Shown here one piece after another: positions 55,803 through 64,000 of a DNA stretch of 64,000 nucleotides. The notes beneath the pieces are model-generated. The model worked only from the letters and a program-made list of their open reading frames with translations, was not told the origin of the DNA and did no database searches. The position numbers and the translations under genes were made by a program. The DNA is taken from NCBI GenBank assembly GCA_963971405.1, contig OZ020485.1, positions 50,651,469 to 50,715,468 of the forward strand, in the 5' to 3' direction. Each line of letters begins with the position of its first letter. Within the stretch, counting starts at the first letter, position 1. The DNA is from Psococerastis gibbosa. Lineage: Eukaryota > Arthropoda > Insecta > Psocodea > Psocidae.

Positions 55803-55980
55803 TTTTATTACTAGGCCAACTTAGCGGAGAGCGGAGGTCTTACACTCAACTAGGAAGGCCTGGGACCGCCTGCTTTGCATGCCCCCCGAAGCATGGCCAG
55901 AAAATGTAGCAAGTATGGGACTCGAACCAACAACCTTTCGGGTGAAAGTCGGAGTCTGTACCACTAATCTACATGTCCTG
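55803..55980 (-). repeat. SINE-1 copy, near complete
   Basis: Complement of the 38119 copy, with B box GGTTCGAGTCCC, A box region TAGATTAGTGGTACAG and the tail TTGGCCTAGTAATA. A weaker tail fragment follows at 56109-56158. Confidence 0.82.
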
Positions 55981-57024
55981 TTATTATCATTATTAAAACG
56001 GCTGACACAGAAAAAGTTCTTAACTTGCTACTGTTTCTGGTTGTGCCTTGGAGGGCTCGTAGAACTAAAATTATAAATAAATAATGACGAGTTCTGCAAA
56101 TATTACTGAACCAACCAAGCGGAGCTTAGCCGACAAAGCCCACTCTTACACTCTCACACAATATAGTAGCTCCTTTAGTAGAAAAAATTAAATTACACGT
56201 GACTTTCGCGGTATTTCATTTTAATAAACAAACAAAAACAAAAACCTAGTATTTTAGCAAAACTTATTATAACTACTATAACTACAATTAGTAAAACCAA
56301 AAAAATTAACTTTGTCTATAAGAAACCCACTGCCATCTACAGAAGGAAACCCAGTAGCACAGTTACACCTTATCAGCGATTTGAGACTTACTCACCTTGG
56401 GGAGAAGATGCAAATGTGCTCCTTTAATCAAAGAATTCCTATACGGCAAGTTAGAACTCGTTTTCCCAAACACTTTCCCAATAGATACCTAATATGCTAA
56501 AGGAAAGTTTCTGCAAATGTACGTATGCCAATGCCGCCATAAACCTCAAACCAACATCTCCGATCATTCCTTGACAGCACTAACCAGCTGTGACTGACGC
56601 CATCACATAAAATACTGTCCTTTTTTCCTGCCACCTCTGCAGACTGCTTTCAGCAGCGGCGATGTTTAGCAGATAAATGCTGTCAGGTTGTTTATGCCGG
56701 AGCTGGAGGTGCAGTTACTCAGGCAGCCTCCTTCCCAGAATAGACTTATAATCACTACTGCACATAATTAGGGGCCACTATTAAAGTCGGTGACGTCAAA
56801 ACACTCCTCTCTGCGCTACATTCAGTCACAGCAGCCGGTATACGTTTATTGGGGGGGGGGGGGGGGGGGGCAGTAGCGAGATTGGAGTCTACGAAAAAAG
56901 GCAGTAAAGGACTAAGCCGGTCTCCCTGTGCAGTAAGTTGAGTTTATCAGTGGTTTTAGTCGAGGTAGGTAGGTAGGTAGGTAACTCAGTCAAATCAAAT
57001 ATATTTGCCATCATAACAAGATAC
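55981..57024. other. Intergenic sequence with simple repeats
   Basis: SINE-1 fragment at 56109-56158, G run of about 20 nt at 56850-56870, (GTAG)n at 56963-56983. No gene is supported. Confidence 0.5.
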
Positions 57025-57328
57025 AAAAACCGGTCCGAGTTTACTCGAACATGCTTTCCAATTTATCAATTAGTAGATGGAGAATATGATTAATTTCATG
57101 GTAAATAATTTTCCTATGGTTTAATTTCGGACATCTCGGGGGGGGGGGGGGGGGGGGCTGTCCACCTGACGTCCCTGGATGTGAGGTAAATTCTGGAAAG
57201 GTCGGACCAACACATTACCACAAAGTAATAATAATAATAATGGCAAGGCACATTTCATTGTGAATTTTCTATCATTAAAAAAAAAAAAAAAATTGCACAA
57301 AACCAATTAGTTTTTTGGGACCGCAACC

Positions 57329-60300
57329 CAGTGCCGTGCCGTGGATTTTTCAAGCATGAAGCAAGGTTCGAAAATGGCGCCCTCTTGTATGCATATATTA
57401 TATATACGTATATAGTGTATAGGCCCTATATATAATATATGTATAGCACCATAGGTACATAATATATTTCCCAAATAAAAACAAAACCATCTTCATCGAG
57501 AAAAATTTATTATTTATTACGCATTGAAGTTATAAAAAAGAATTTTCCTAGTTCTTCATGAAACTCCTCATAAAATGGAAAGTAATTACTGGCATAATGG
57601 TACATTTTAACAATATTAGGCTACTTCAATTTTACTTTCCTTACTTTCAATTTGGCAAATTCGTCAATCAAATCAGTATAGTCGAGAGTGGCGGCCAAGC
57701 CAGACTCAATCGATATTACAGCTAAGTTGGACAGTTTCAGTTGACTAATAGAATTTCTTAAATAATTTTTAATTATTTTCAGTTTTGAAAAGCTCCTCTC
57801 CCCACTCGCAACAGATACGGGCAGGGTGAGGAGTATTCGTAAGGCCACAATTAGGTTGGCGTACAACGGTTCCAACTCGTTTTCCACTAAATAATTGAGA
57901 GTGTCTAAAGGCTTCATGGATTTAGGCAATAAACGGGCCACATCACGCAACTCATCTTGTAAATCAATTCCATTTATATCAGATTCATTGTCAGCTGTTA
58001 AAATATTTCCAAGTTCTTTACAAAAAGTTTCAAGAGTTTCGTCATCAATATCTCTAATTTTATAGATATCATATAAAAATTGGAAATTCTTACTATGATT
58101 TTGTAGAAGTTGGAATCGCTCACACAATGAAGTAATGGTTTTGTCTAAAATATAATAAAAAAAATTTACAGCAAATTTTTTTTCTTCATTTAAAGGTTCA
58201 TCTTCTGCTTTTTCATCAAATTGTCGCTTTTTTTTTCTGGCCCTTACCTCCATTTCTTTAGGGAATTCCTTATTGCATTCCATTTCGTCTGCGATTTCGT
58301 TGGCTGTAATTTTTATATGCTCCAGCCCTGCTTCTCTAAATGCTTGAATCCTGTTAATTGTCTCTGATAAAAGTGTTACGCAGTCCGAAAGATTTATTGT
58401 AATTGATTGAAGTAACTTGGAAACCACATTCACTTCAAATAAAATATTATACCACAGAACTAACCCACAGATAAATTTGTAATTATTAATGCTTCTAGCC
58501 AACCCTCTAGCTCTTACTTTAGCCTCTTCGTCAGTCCTTTCATCTTCCATGATATCTATCAATGTGTCATACACATCGCCTAGTTGATACCTCAGTGGTT
58601 TCAATGCATCGATTCTACTAGACCATCTAGTAGCACTCAAGGGTTTGATAGTCAACTGAGTGACATGTTTTTTTAAGGCCTCCCAACGCTTTGTAGAAGC
58701 GGATAAAAAGTTATATAGTTCTTGTACGGTAGAAAAGAATGATGTGGTTTCCAAGGTACATGAAGCCGCATCATTTACAACAAGGTTTAAAGTATGATTT
58801 GCACATGGCACATAAAAAGCTCGAGGATAATTTTTAAGGATGCGACTTTGTACACCTTTTCTCACTCCTTTCATGTTGGCGCCATTGTCGTATCCCTGAC
58901 CTCTTAACCACTTCAACGTGAATCCCAATTTCTTTAAATGCGCCAGAATAAGCTCAGCCAAAGCTTCACCAGTCGAATTGGTAGCCTCAAAAAACCCAAC
59001 GAAAAATTCATGAATTTCATACTTTTTAATTTTTTTGTTGAGGGTAACAATTCTTACTGTTAAGGACAGTTGCTCAGTATGGCTTACATCAGGCGTACAA
59101 TCTGCTATCACTGAAAAATACTTAGCTGTATTTGTTAATTCCAAAATTTTTTCTAAAACAGTTTGCCCCATTAATTGAATCAATTCATCTTGTATACGGT
59201 TGCTTAAATAAGTAACAGACGGTTTGTCTGATGCCCTTTGAACTCTTCTAATGTGTTCCTCCATAACAGGATCAAACTCTGCAAGAAATTCTATAAATTT
59301 AAGAAAGTTTCCGTTATTTTCGGCAAACAAATGTTCATTTGATCCTCGCAGAGCTAAACATTGCGTTGCCAACGCCCTAATTAAAGAAATTATTCTTTTA
59401 ATGACTCCTCTCCAGTGCTGAATCTCCATTTCAGTAAGTCGTTGGTACTCATCGTCTATGGTTCTTTTCATCCGCAATCTTGAGTTAAATTCTTTCCATT
59501 TTCGAAAGGCATCCCTGTGGTATTTCGATTTTTCATGAGACTTGAGGGTTCTGCCAATATTCTGCCAATCGGAAAAGCCTGCTTTTGGCCATTGAGAGAC
59601 GTCTGACTGATCAAAAAGTTTGCAACAGAAACAAAACACGGAGTCGTTTGAAACAGAATAAATGAGCCAATTTCTTTGTACAACTTCGCCATTTTGCAAA
59701 ACCATCTCATAATTTGATGCTACAAATCTACGTTTTGAGCTGTTGGCTGGAAATTGGAATTGTCGTACTTGTTGCGGGCCCCTTTCTACCAATATTTGAC
59801 GAATTGCCGAAGTAATTGAAAATCCCCATAAGGCTGGGTCAGAACTTAATTCAGAGACTTCGTTAGAACTGGATGGTCCCGATGGTGTATCATCATTTAT
59901 CGGCTCGGATGCGTGACAATTCAATATCACAGGCGATTCTTCGGTTGAATTATTGTTGCTGGTGAAGGCCTTCATAGCTTTACTCAACTTTATATTTTCT
60001 TCTTCTCTCTTCTGTCGTTTTAGCTTGTTCTGATATCCGGACAATTTTCCACGTTTTTCTGACATGCTTGCACTGAAATAAATTATTTTCTGAATTACAC
60101 AAATTTTCTGGAGGAAGTGACTTTGGTATTTTTATTGATTTTTATGACTAACATCTCTTAAAATTTAATCAAAATCGTTAGAGCCGTTTTTTAGGAAAAA
60201 AAATTGAAAACCTGATTTTTGGGGGCAGTGAAATTTGCAATCCTTCTGTTTTGTGCTCGTGTCCCTTAATATATGTGTGAAGTTTGATCAAAATCCATCC

Positions 60301-61095
60301 ATTAGTTTAGGCTTTAGCTCTACGTGCATAGTGCATGCACACCCACACATACAGTACAGATACTAGCCAATGGAAACCGGCAACCATGGCAATGAATGCC
60401 TAAATACTTACAGTAAATAAATTAGCTATTGTAGTGTACAAGGCAAACGCGCTACCCTTCCTTCACTGAAATATGCAATAGCATAGCTACATACATAAAT
60501 AAATACATATACTATATGTAGCCTACTGCTCAAATTTACTTACCATAAGTTATACTTTATACAGTATGTAGCTAGGTAAGGTAATTGTTCACAAAAGCTA
60601 CCCACGGCGTCTGTATAGAGGATTTGTACTTTGTATTTAAGTCAGCCCAACGGGGTCGGAAAGCACTCACCAGTCACTGGGGCATTGGGAAGGGCAGAGT
60701 ATTAGGGGAGGAAGCTAAATTTAAATTTAACACAAAGATATTTTTCGCAAGAAAATAAAAAAACACCAATTTGGGCCTTTAAAAATTAACCAAGCGCCAT
60801 TTGTAAACAAACATGATACCACGCGACACGCGTAAACAAGAAACACTTACCTATCGAGTATCGACTGAAAAGCCGCCAAAAAGTTTGAAATAGTTTGTTT
60901 AGTTCTGAGTTTTACAATTATTTTAAATTTTATTCTTTTTTATATTGCATTCATGTCAATATTTAAAATTTTTGTTTTCAATAAAAAGAAAATCTAGAAG
61001 GTATATTTAGGATACATTTTTGTCCAATTTGGCGCCCCCCGCAGCGTGGCGCCTGAAGCGGCTGCCTCATTGCCTCAATGGACGGCACGGCCCTG
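57329..61095 (-). mobile_element. Apparently intact hAT transposon (TTF/ZMYM1-like)
   Basis: 3767 bp. The ends are CAGTGCCGTGCCGT at the left and CAGGGCCGTGCCGT (inverted) at the right, with looser pairing to about 50 bp (GGCGCC in both). Perfect 8-bp duplication CCGCAACC at 57321-57328 and 61096-61103. It carries one full transposase gene. A leader acceptor (TTTATTTCAG) lies just before the start codon and AATAAA (complement at 57506-57511) about 110 nt after the stop. All features expected of an autonomous, fairly recent insertion are present; activity is inferred, not shown. Confidence 0.93.
57621..60065 (-). CDS. hAT transposase, TTF-type/DUF4371 class
   Basis: Uninterrupted 814-codon frame. 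It would bind the element ends and cut and paste the element in the nucleus. Order of parts: basic, disordered N-terminus (1-75); TTF-type zinc finger (about 100-190) with CFCC at 145-148, H177 and H183; RNase H-like core with the conserved Asp D322 (VIADCTPDVS) and D393 (GQGYDNGANM); ANHTLNLVV (422-430) and RW (480-481) landmarks of the family; a large helical insertion; and the C-terminal dimerisation block LPVSVASGERSFSKLKIIKN (about 748-767) with the third acidic residue E756. The length matches vertebrate and insect ZMYM1-like hAT proteins. All three acidic residues remain. The ATG at 60065 follows a likely leader splice acceptor. A domesticated gene is unlikely because ends and target duplication are intact. 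Confidence 0.95.
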   Translation of the reverse strand: MSEKRGKLSGYQNKLKRQKREEENIKLSKAMKAFTSNNNSTEESPVILNCHASEPINDDTPSGPSSSNEVSELSSDPALWGFSITSAIRQILVERGPQQVRQFQFPANSSKRRFVASNYEMVLQNGEVVQRNWLIYSVSNDSVFCFCCKLFDQSDVSQWPKAGFSDWQNIGRTLKSHEKSKYHRDAFRKWKEFNSRLRMKRTIDDEYQRLTEMEIQHWRGVIKRIISLIRALATQCLALRGSNEHLFAENNGNFLKFIEFLAEFDPVMEEHIRRVQRASDKPSVTYLSNRIQDELIQLMGQTVLEKILELTNTAKYFSVIADCTPDVSHTEQLSLTVRIVTLNKKIKKYEIHEFFVGFFEATNSTGEALAELILAHLKKLGFTLKWLRGQGYDNGANMKGVRKGVQSRILKNYPRAFYVPCANHTLNLVVNDAASCTLETTSFFSTVQELYNFLSASTKRWEALKKHVTQLTIKPLSATRWSSRIDALKPLRYQLGDVYDTLIDIMEDERTDEEAKVRARGLARSINNYKFICGLVLWYNILFEVNVVSKLLQSITINLSDCVTLLSETINRIQAFREAGLEHIKITANEIADEMECNKEFPKEMEVRARKKKRQFDEKAEDEPLNEEKKFAVNFFYYILDKTITSLCERFQLLQNHSKNFQFLYDIYKIRDIDDETLETFCKELGNILTADNESDINGIDLQDELRDVARLLPKSMKPLDTLNYLVENELEPLYANLIVALRILLTLPVSVASGERSFSKLKIIKNYLRNSISQLKLSNLAVISIESGLAATLDYTDLIDEFAKLKVRKVKLK

Positions 61096-61682
61096 CCGCA
61101 ACCTGTCCGGTTTCGTTACTCAATTTAACACCTAAAACATTCCTGAAGGTAAAATCATCGACAGAAAGGTTTTGCAGATAATTACTTTGTCGTAATTTTT
61201 CCTTAAAATTTAGTTATCTTTATTATTTTTCCCCCAGAAGCAAACTATCAAGGGGTAAGCGATCCACCGCATTTTGTTAACATTAATAACGACTACAATA
61301 TATGTGAATTTAAAAGAAATAGTTGTAGCCGTTGTTGAGAAATATTTTTTTAGACTTTTTTTTTGGAGTTTTTTGAGAATAAACCCCCCCCCCTCCAAAT
61401 TGAGTTAGCCCGAAATAAAAATAAAGGTCCCGAGCTATGATTTTTGTGAACCTACATGCCAAATTTCATCAAAATCGACCGAGTAGTTTGCCCTAAAATC
61501 GATGAACAGACAAAGCGACAGACAGACAGAGCGACAGACAGACATTTCTTAAAAAAACATTTTTTTGGGTTCCTGGGACCTCCCTCAAAACGTGTAAATC
61601 CGTTGAAGTCTCGGAATCGAAAATTTCGACCATCACAAACAAAGCTTTCCTTATACTATACGTATAAATTTGAAAGCAAAAA

Positions 61683-62659
61683 TGAACAAAAATTACACGG
61701 GAGACGGGAACGTTAAGTAGATTTTTTCTGGTAGGTAAGGCTCAAAAGTTTGAATAGGCGGGGTTTTCAACTCGAGAGCAAAGACCTCTTCACACCACTG
61801 TTTCTCCTGACCTATACAACATGAAGATAATGATCTCATTCTTTCTTCAGATTATACCCAATCAAATGGGTGTATGAGAGCTAGAAAAATTGGAGTGGCA
61901 CCACTGACCACTTCTGAGTCTTATAACAGGATGACGTCAGGTGTAGATCGTGGGTTGGAATCCCGCCAAGTCCAGTTTTTCTGTATCCCCTAATTTCCCT
62001 CCAAGTGAATTTGCTTCATGAAAACATATAAGCTGGAAGGGCTTAATGGCCGAACTATATACCGTATGAAGCTTCCAAGGAACACTAAAGTCATAACTAT
62101 CGCACGTCTTATTATAATTATTCCACCAAGACTACATTCCACCAAACTACACATATGGGGCATCGGCACTTGCCTTAGAACCCTTGGAATACACAAAACA
62201 TACTCATGCCCGATTGAAATGCTTTCCTTTTAATTAAACCATTCTAAACACTTTTCCTTTGTAATCAAATAATAGTCTCCTTATTAACTTCGTAAAACTT
62301 ACTGTCACTCATTGTGAATAAAAATCACTAATAATGTTTTACGTCATACAATCATAAAAACACAACCGATTTACGCCATCGTCAAGTGGATGAAAACAGT
62401 CTAAACAAAACAAACCATGGAAGATAAAACCTTAGCTCATTGTCAGGAGTATAGTGCGAATGATGGCACTATACTCCCCAGAGATTTTCAAACATTTTTA
62501 GGAATCCACCGGTTATCACTGCTACTACGACGTTTTATCCTAATGACAAAACATCGGCACTGACTGTAAGATTTCTGACAAGTCGCATCCATCAGTATGT
62601 TCACTCGGGGGTAGTCGAAACCCCCATATAAAACCACTAATCCAAAGACCACACGTGTC
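61683..62659. other. Intergenic sequence with SINE-3 remnant
   Basis: At 61938-62000 a B-box-like GGTTGGAATCCCGCCAAG leads into the SINE-3 tail GTCCAGTTTTTCTGTATCCC. The rest shows nothing recognised. Confidence 0.5.
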
Positions 62660-63110
62660 GGTAAGATTTTAAAGGCCCTTCTCCTATATCATCAATGGTC
62701 ATATGAAAAAGAACTCCTAAAATACCTTTATAGCCTACAAGCCACAAAAGCACTACATAAAATCATAATCGTGGAAATGCGACAGCTGGTGAGGCCCCAA
62801 AAATGGCTTTTACAACCTTCATAATAATGCGCTACTATTGTACTAGTGACGTCAAAATTCACGTCTCTTGGCGCATAACAGACAATAGACTATCACGCCA
62901 AATGACTCAGATGCATAAAGACGTCCACTGACAGTTAAGGCCCCGAAAAAGGCATTTATAGCCTCCACGGGACACTGTAAACTCTGACGTCAAAATATTC
63001 CTATGTATTTTGGTACAGCAAATACGCATTTACAGGGCAACCAGTAAGGCCCCGAAATATGTCTTATTTAGCCAACGTAATGGCCTTAAAATTGGTCGCC
63101 GACACTAGCG
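62660..63110 (+). repeat. Degenerate tandem repeat
   Basis: AAGGCCCCGAAAAAGGC-like blocks at about 62790, 62936 and 63048 are each followed by TTTATAGCC-like text, and GACGTCAAAAT recurs at 62848 and 62987. Unit about 110-150 bp, strongly diverged. Confidence 0.5.
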
Positions 63111-63199
63111 CCAGGAGTCCTTATGCATAATGCATTAACCTACAGTATGTGCAAATTCACTATTCTTCAATAAATAATGAATGACTTTCTGTTTTTTAG

Positions 63200-63310
63200 C
63201 AAACTGAAAGTAGGGTTCGAATCCCGCCAAGTCCAGTTTTTTTAATATCTCTACTTAAGGTTATAATGAGGGCCTCTTCAGCCTACGTTAGTTTAATGTC
63301 AACATTACAT
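63200..63310 (+). repeat. SINE-3 copy (3' part)
   Basis: GGTTCGAATCCCGCCAAGTC, CAGTTTTTTT and GCCTACGTTAGTTTAATGTC; same tail as at 61938 and 32330. Confidence 0.6.
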
Positions 63311-63340
63311 ACCATAGAATGCTGCAATATATTATACTGC

Positions 63341-63687
63341 TAAGCCTACCTAGTGGAATTGGGACTTTAAAGCTCTCTGTTACACTCAAATAATAAATAA
63401 ATACACAGTATATCCTGTATATACATGTTTCTGTTAAATTATACAATCAAGTAATCGACAAGAAAGTATAAAGTAAAATCGTCAAAATATCGTAAACATC
63501 ATGTAGTCCTGTCATTGTCATTGTACTAGTGCCTCAGTGACAGTGTAGAAAGGTCTCTTACGACTCTTATCTAAGAAAGCCAGGACCTTCTGCTTTACAT
63601 GCCCTCTGAAGCTGACCAAGTGTAGGACTGGAACCAACAACCTTTCGGGAAAAAGTCAGAGTCTGTACCACTACTCTACATGTCCTG
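63341..63687 (-). repeat. SINE-1 copy split in two
   Basis: Tail part 63341-63392 (CTAAGCCTACCTAGTGGAAT, TGTTACACTCAA) and body plus head 63541-63687 (GGACCTTCTGCTTTACATGC, GAACCAACAACCTTTCGGG, CTACATGTCCTG) are separated by about 150 bp of AT-rich sequence. Confidence 0.7.
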
Positions 63688-63828
63688 AGTATTACTGATA
63701 CTACCCGTCATTATCCCACTAATCAATAATGGAATACAATTACACTAGTGACCCCATGCAGACATTCGCACAATTTTACAGCGCTTATGTGCATTTTATT
63801 AGCCAACAAAACAAATTACCATGACGAA

Positions 63829-64000
63829 AAGAACCGGTCCGAGTTTACTCGAACATACTTTCCAATTTATCAATTAGTAGATAAAGAAAATGAGTAATTT
63901 CATGGTAAATAATTTTCCTATTGTTTAATTTCGGACATCTGGGGGGGGGGAGGGGAGGGGGGGAGGGGGGGGGGGTTGTCCACCTGACGTCACTGGAGGT
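63829..64000 (-). repeat. Repeat A, copy 10, cut by the window edge
   Basis: AAGAACCGGTCCGAGTTTAC, AATTATCAATTAGTAGATAA-like text and a G tract (63940-63976) followed by GTCCACCTGACGTCACTGGA. Continues beyond 64000. Confidence 0.88.

Larger units (their letters stand above)
57025..61682 (-). repeat. Repeat A, copy 9, split by a hAT transposon
   Basis: Left part 57025-57328 and right part 61096-61682 are one copy in minus orientation, interrupted by the hAT element at 57329-61095. Removing the insert and one 8-bp duplication gives a continuous family sequence at TTTGGGACCGCAACCTGTCC, as in copies 6 and 8 (GGGAAAGCAACCT, GGGAAAGCGACCTG). Confidence 0.9.

Noticed and set aside
57621-60065. A domesticated host ZMYM1 gene
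   Set aside because: The frame sits between matching hAT ends with a perfect target duplication, so it is a transposon gene in place.

Overview
This is a eukaryotic nuclear window, AT-rich, intron-bearing and full of transposons. Intron-containing host genes, the hAT, mariner and Harbinger-like DNA elements, non-LTR retrotransposon tails and tRNA-derived SINEs together suggest an arthropod (insect or crustacean). I cannot name the species. There are no bacterial operons, CRISPR arrays or canonical tRNA/rRNA genes.

Host genes. (1) A TYSND1-like gene (peroxisomal leader-peptide-processing protease) lies on the minus strand from about 7.8 kb to beyond the left edge. I assembled it from six exons (6020-6271, 5057-5249, 4623-4842, 3972-4165, 1565-1677, 638-803) whose splice sites and phases all agree, plus a tentative 15-codon first exon at 7776-7820 next to a CpG-rich, YY1-type promoter. 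The exons carry the N-terminal protease-like domain and the catalytic His and Asp of the C-terminal domain; the catalytic Ser would lie left of base 1. Two of its exons have degenerate tandem copies beside them. (2) ZPR1, a complete 449-codon uninterrupted reading frame, lies at 28390-29739 on the minus strand, with a likely intron in its 5' leader. A single orphan exon at 9036-9130 and a weak chromokinesin-tail-like segment near 52 kb are the only other host-like coding signals.

Mobile DNA. An apparently intact hAT transposon of the TTF/ZMYM1-like type sits at 57329-61095, with an 814-residue transposase, matching ends and a perfect 8-bp target duplication. It interrupts a copy of the most abundant repeat here, called Repeat A: about 0.83 kb, ten copies, no coding capacity, a conserved homopolymeric G/C tract and hairpin-forming ends. 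Other elements are five hAT-type MITEs with 8-bp duplications, two Harbinger-like MITEs, an 895-bp mariner fold-back made of two inverted copies of the same transposase end, a fold-back MITE inside a tandem array, LINE 3' fragments at about 1.3, 12.3-13.1, 18, 26.5 and 41.6 kb, and three tRNA-derived SINE families.

Layout: 0-8 kb TYSND1 and its introns; 8-28 kb repeats, LINE, mariner, MITEs; 28-30 kb ZPR1 and its upstream tandem duplication; 30-57 kb gene-poor, AT-rich, tandem arrays, SINEs and Repeat A; 57-62 kb Repeat A with the nested hAT; 62-64 kb SINEs and the start of another Repeat A. The two host genes are unrelated in function; apart from them the sequence is the record of several waves of transposition.
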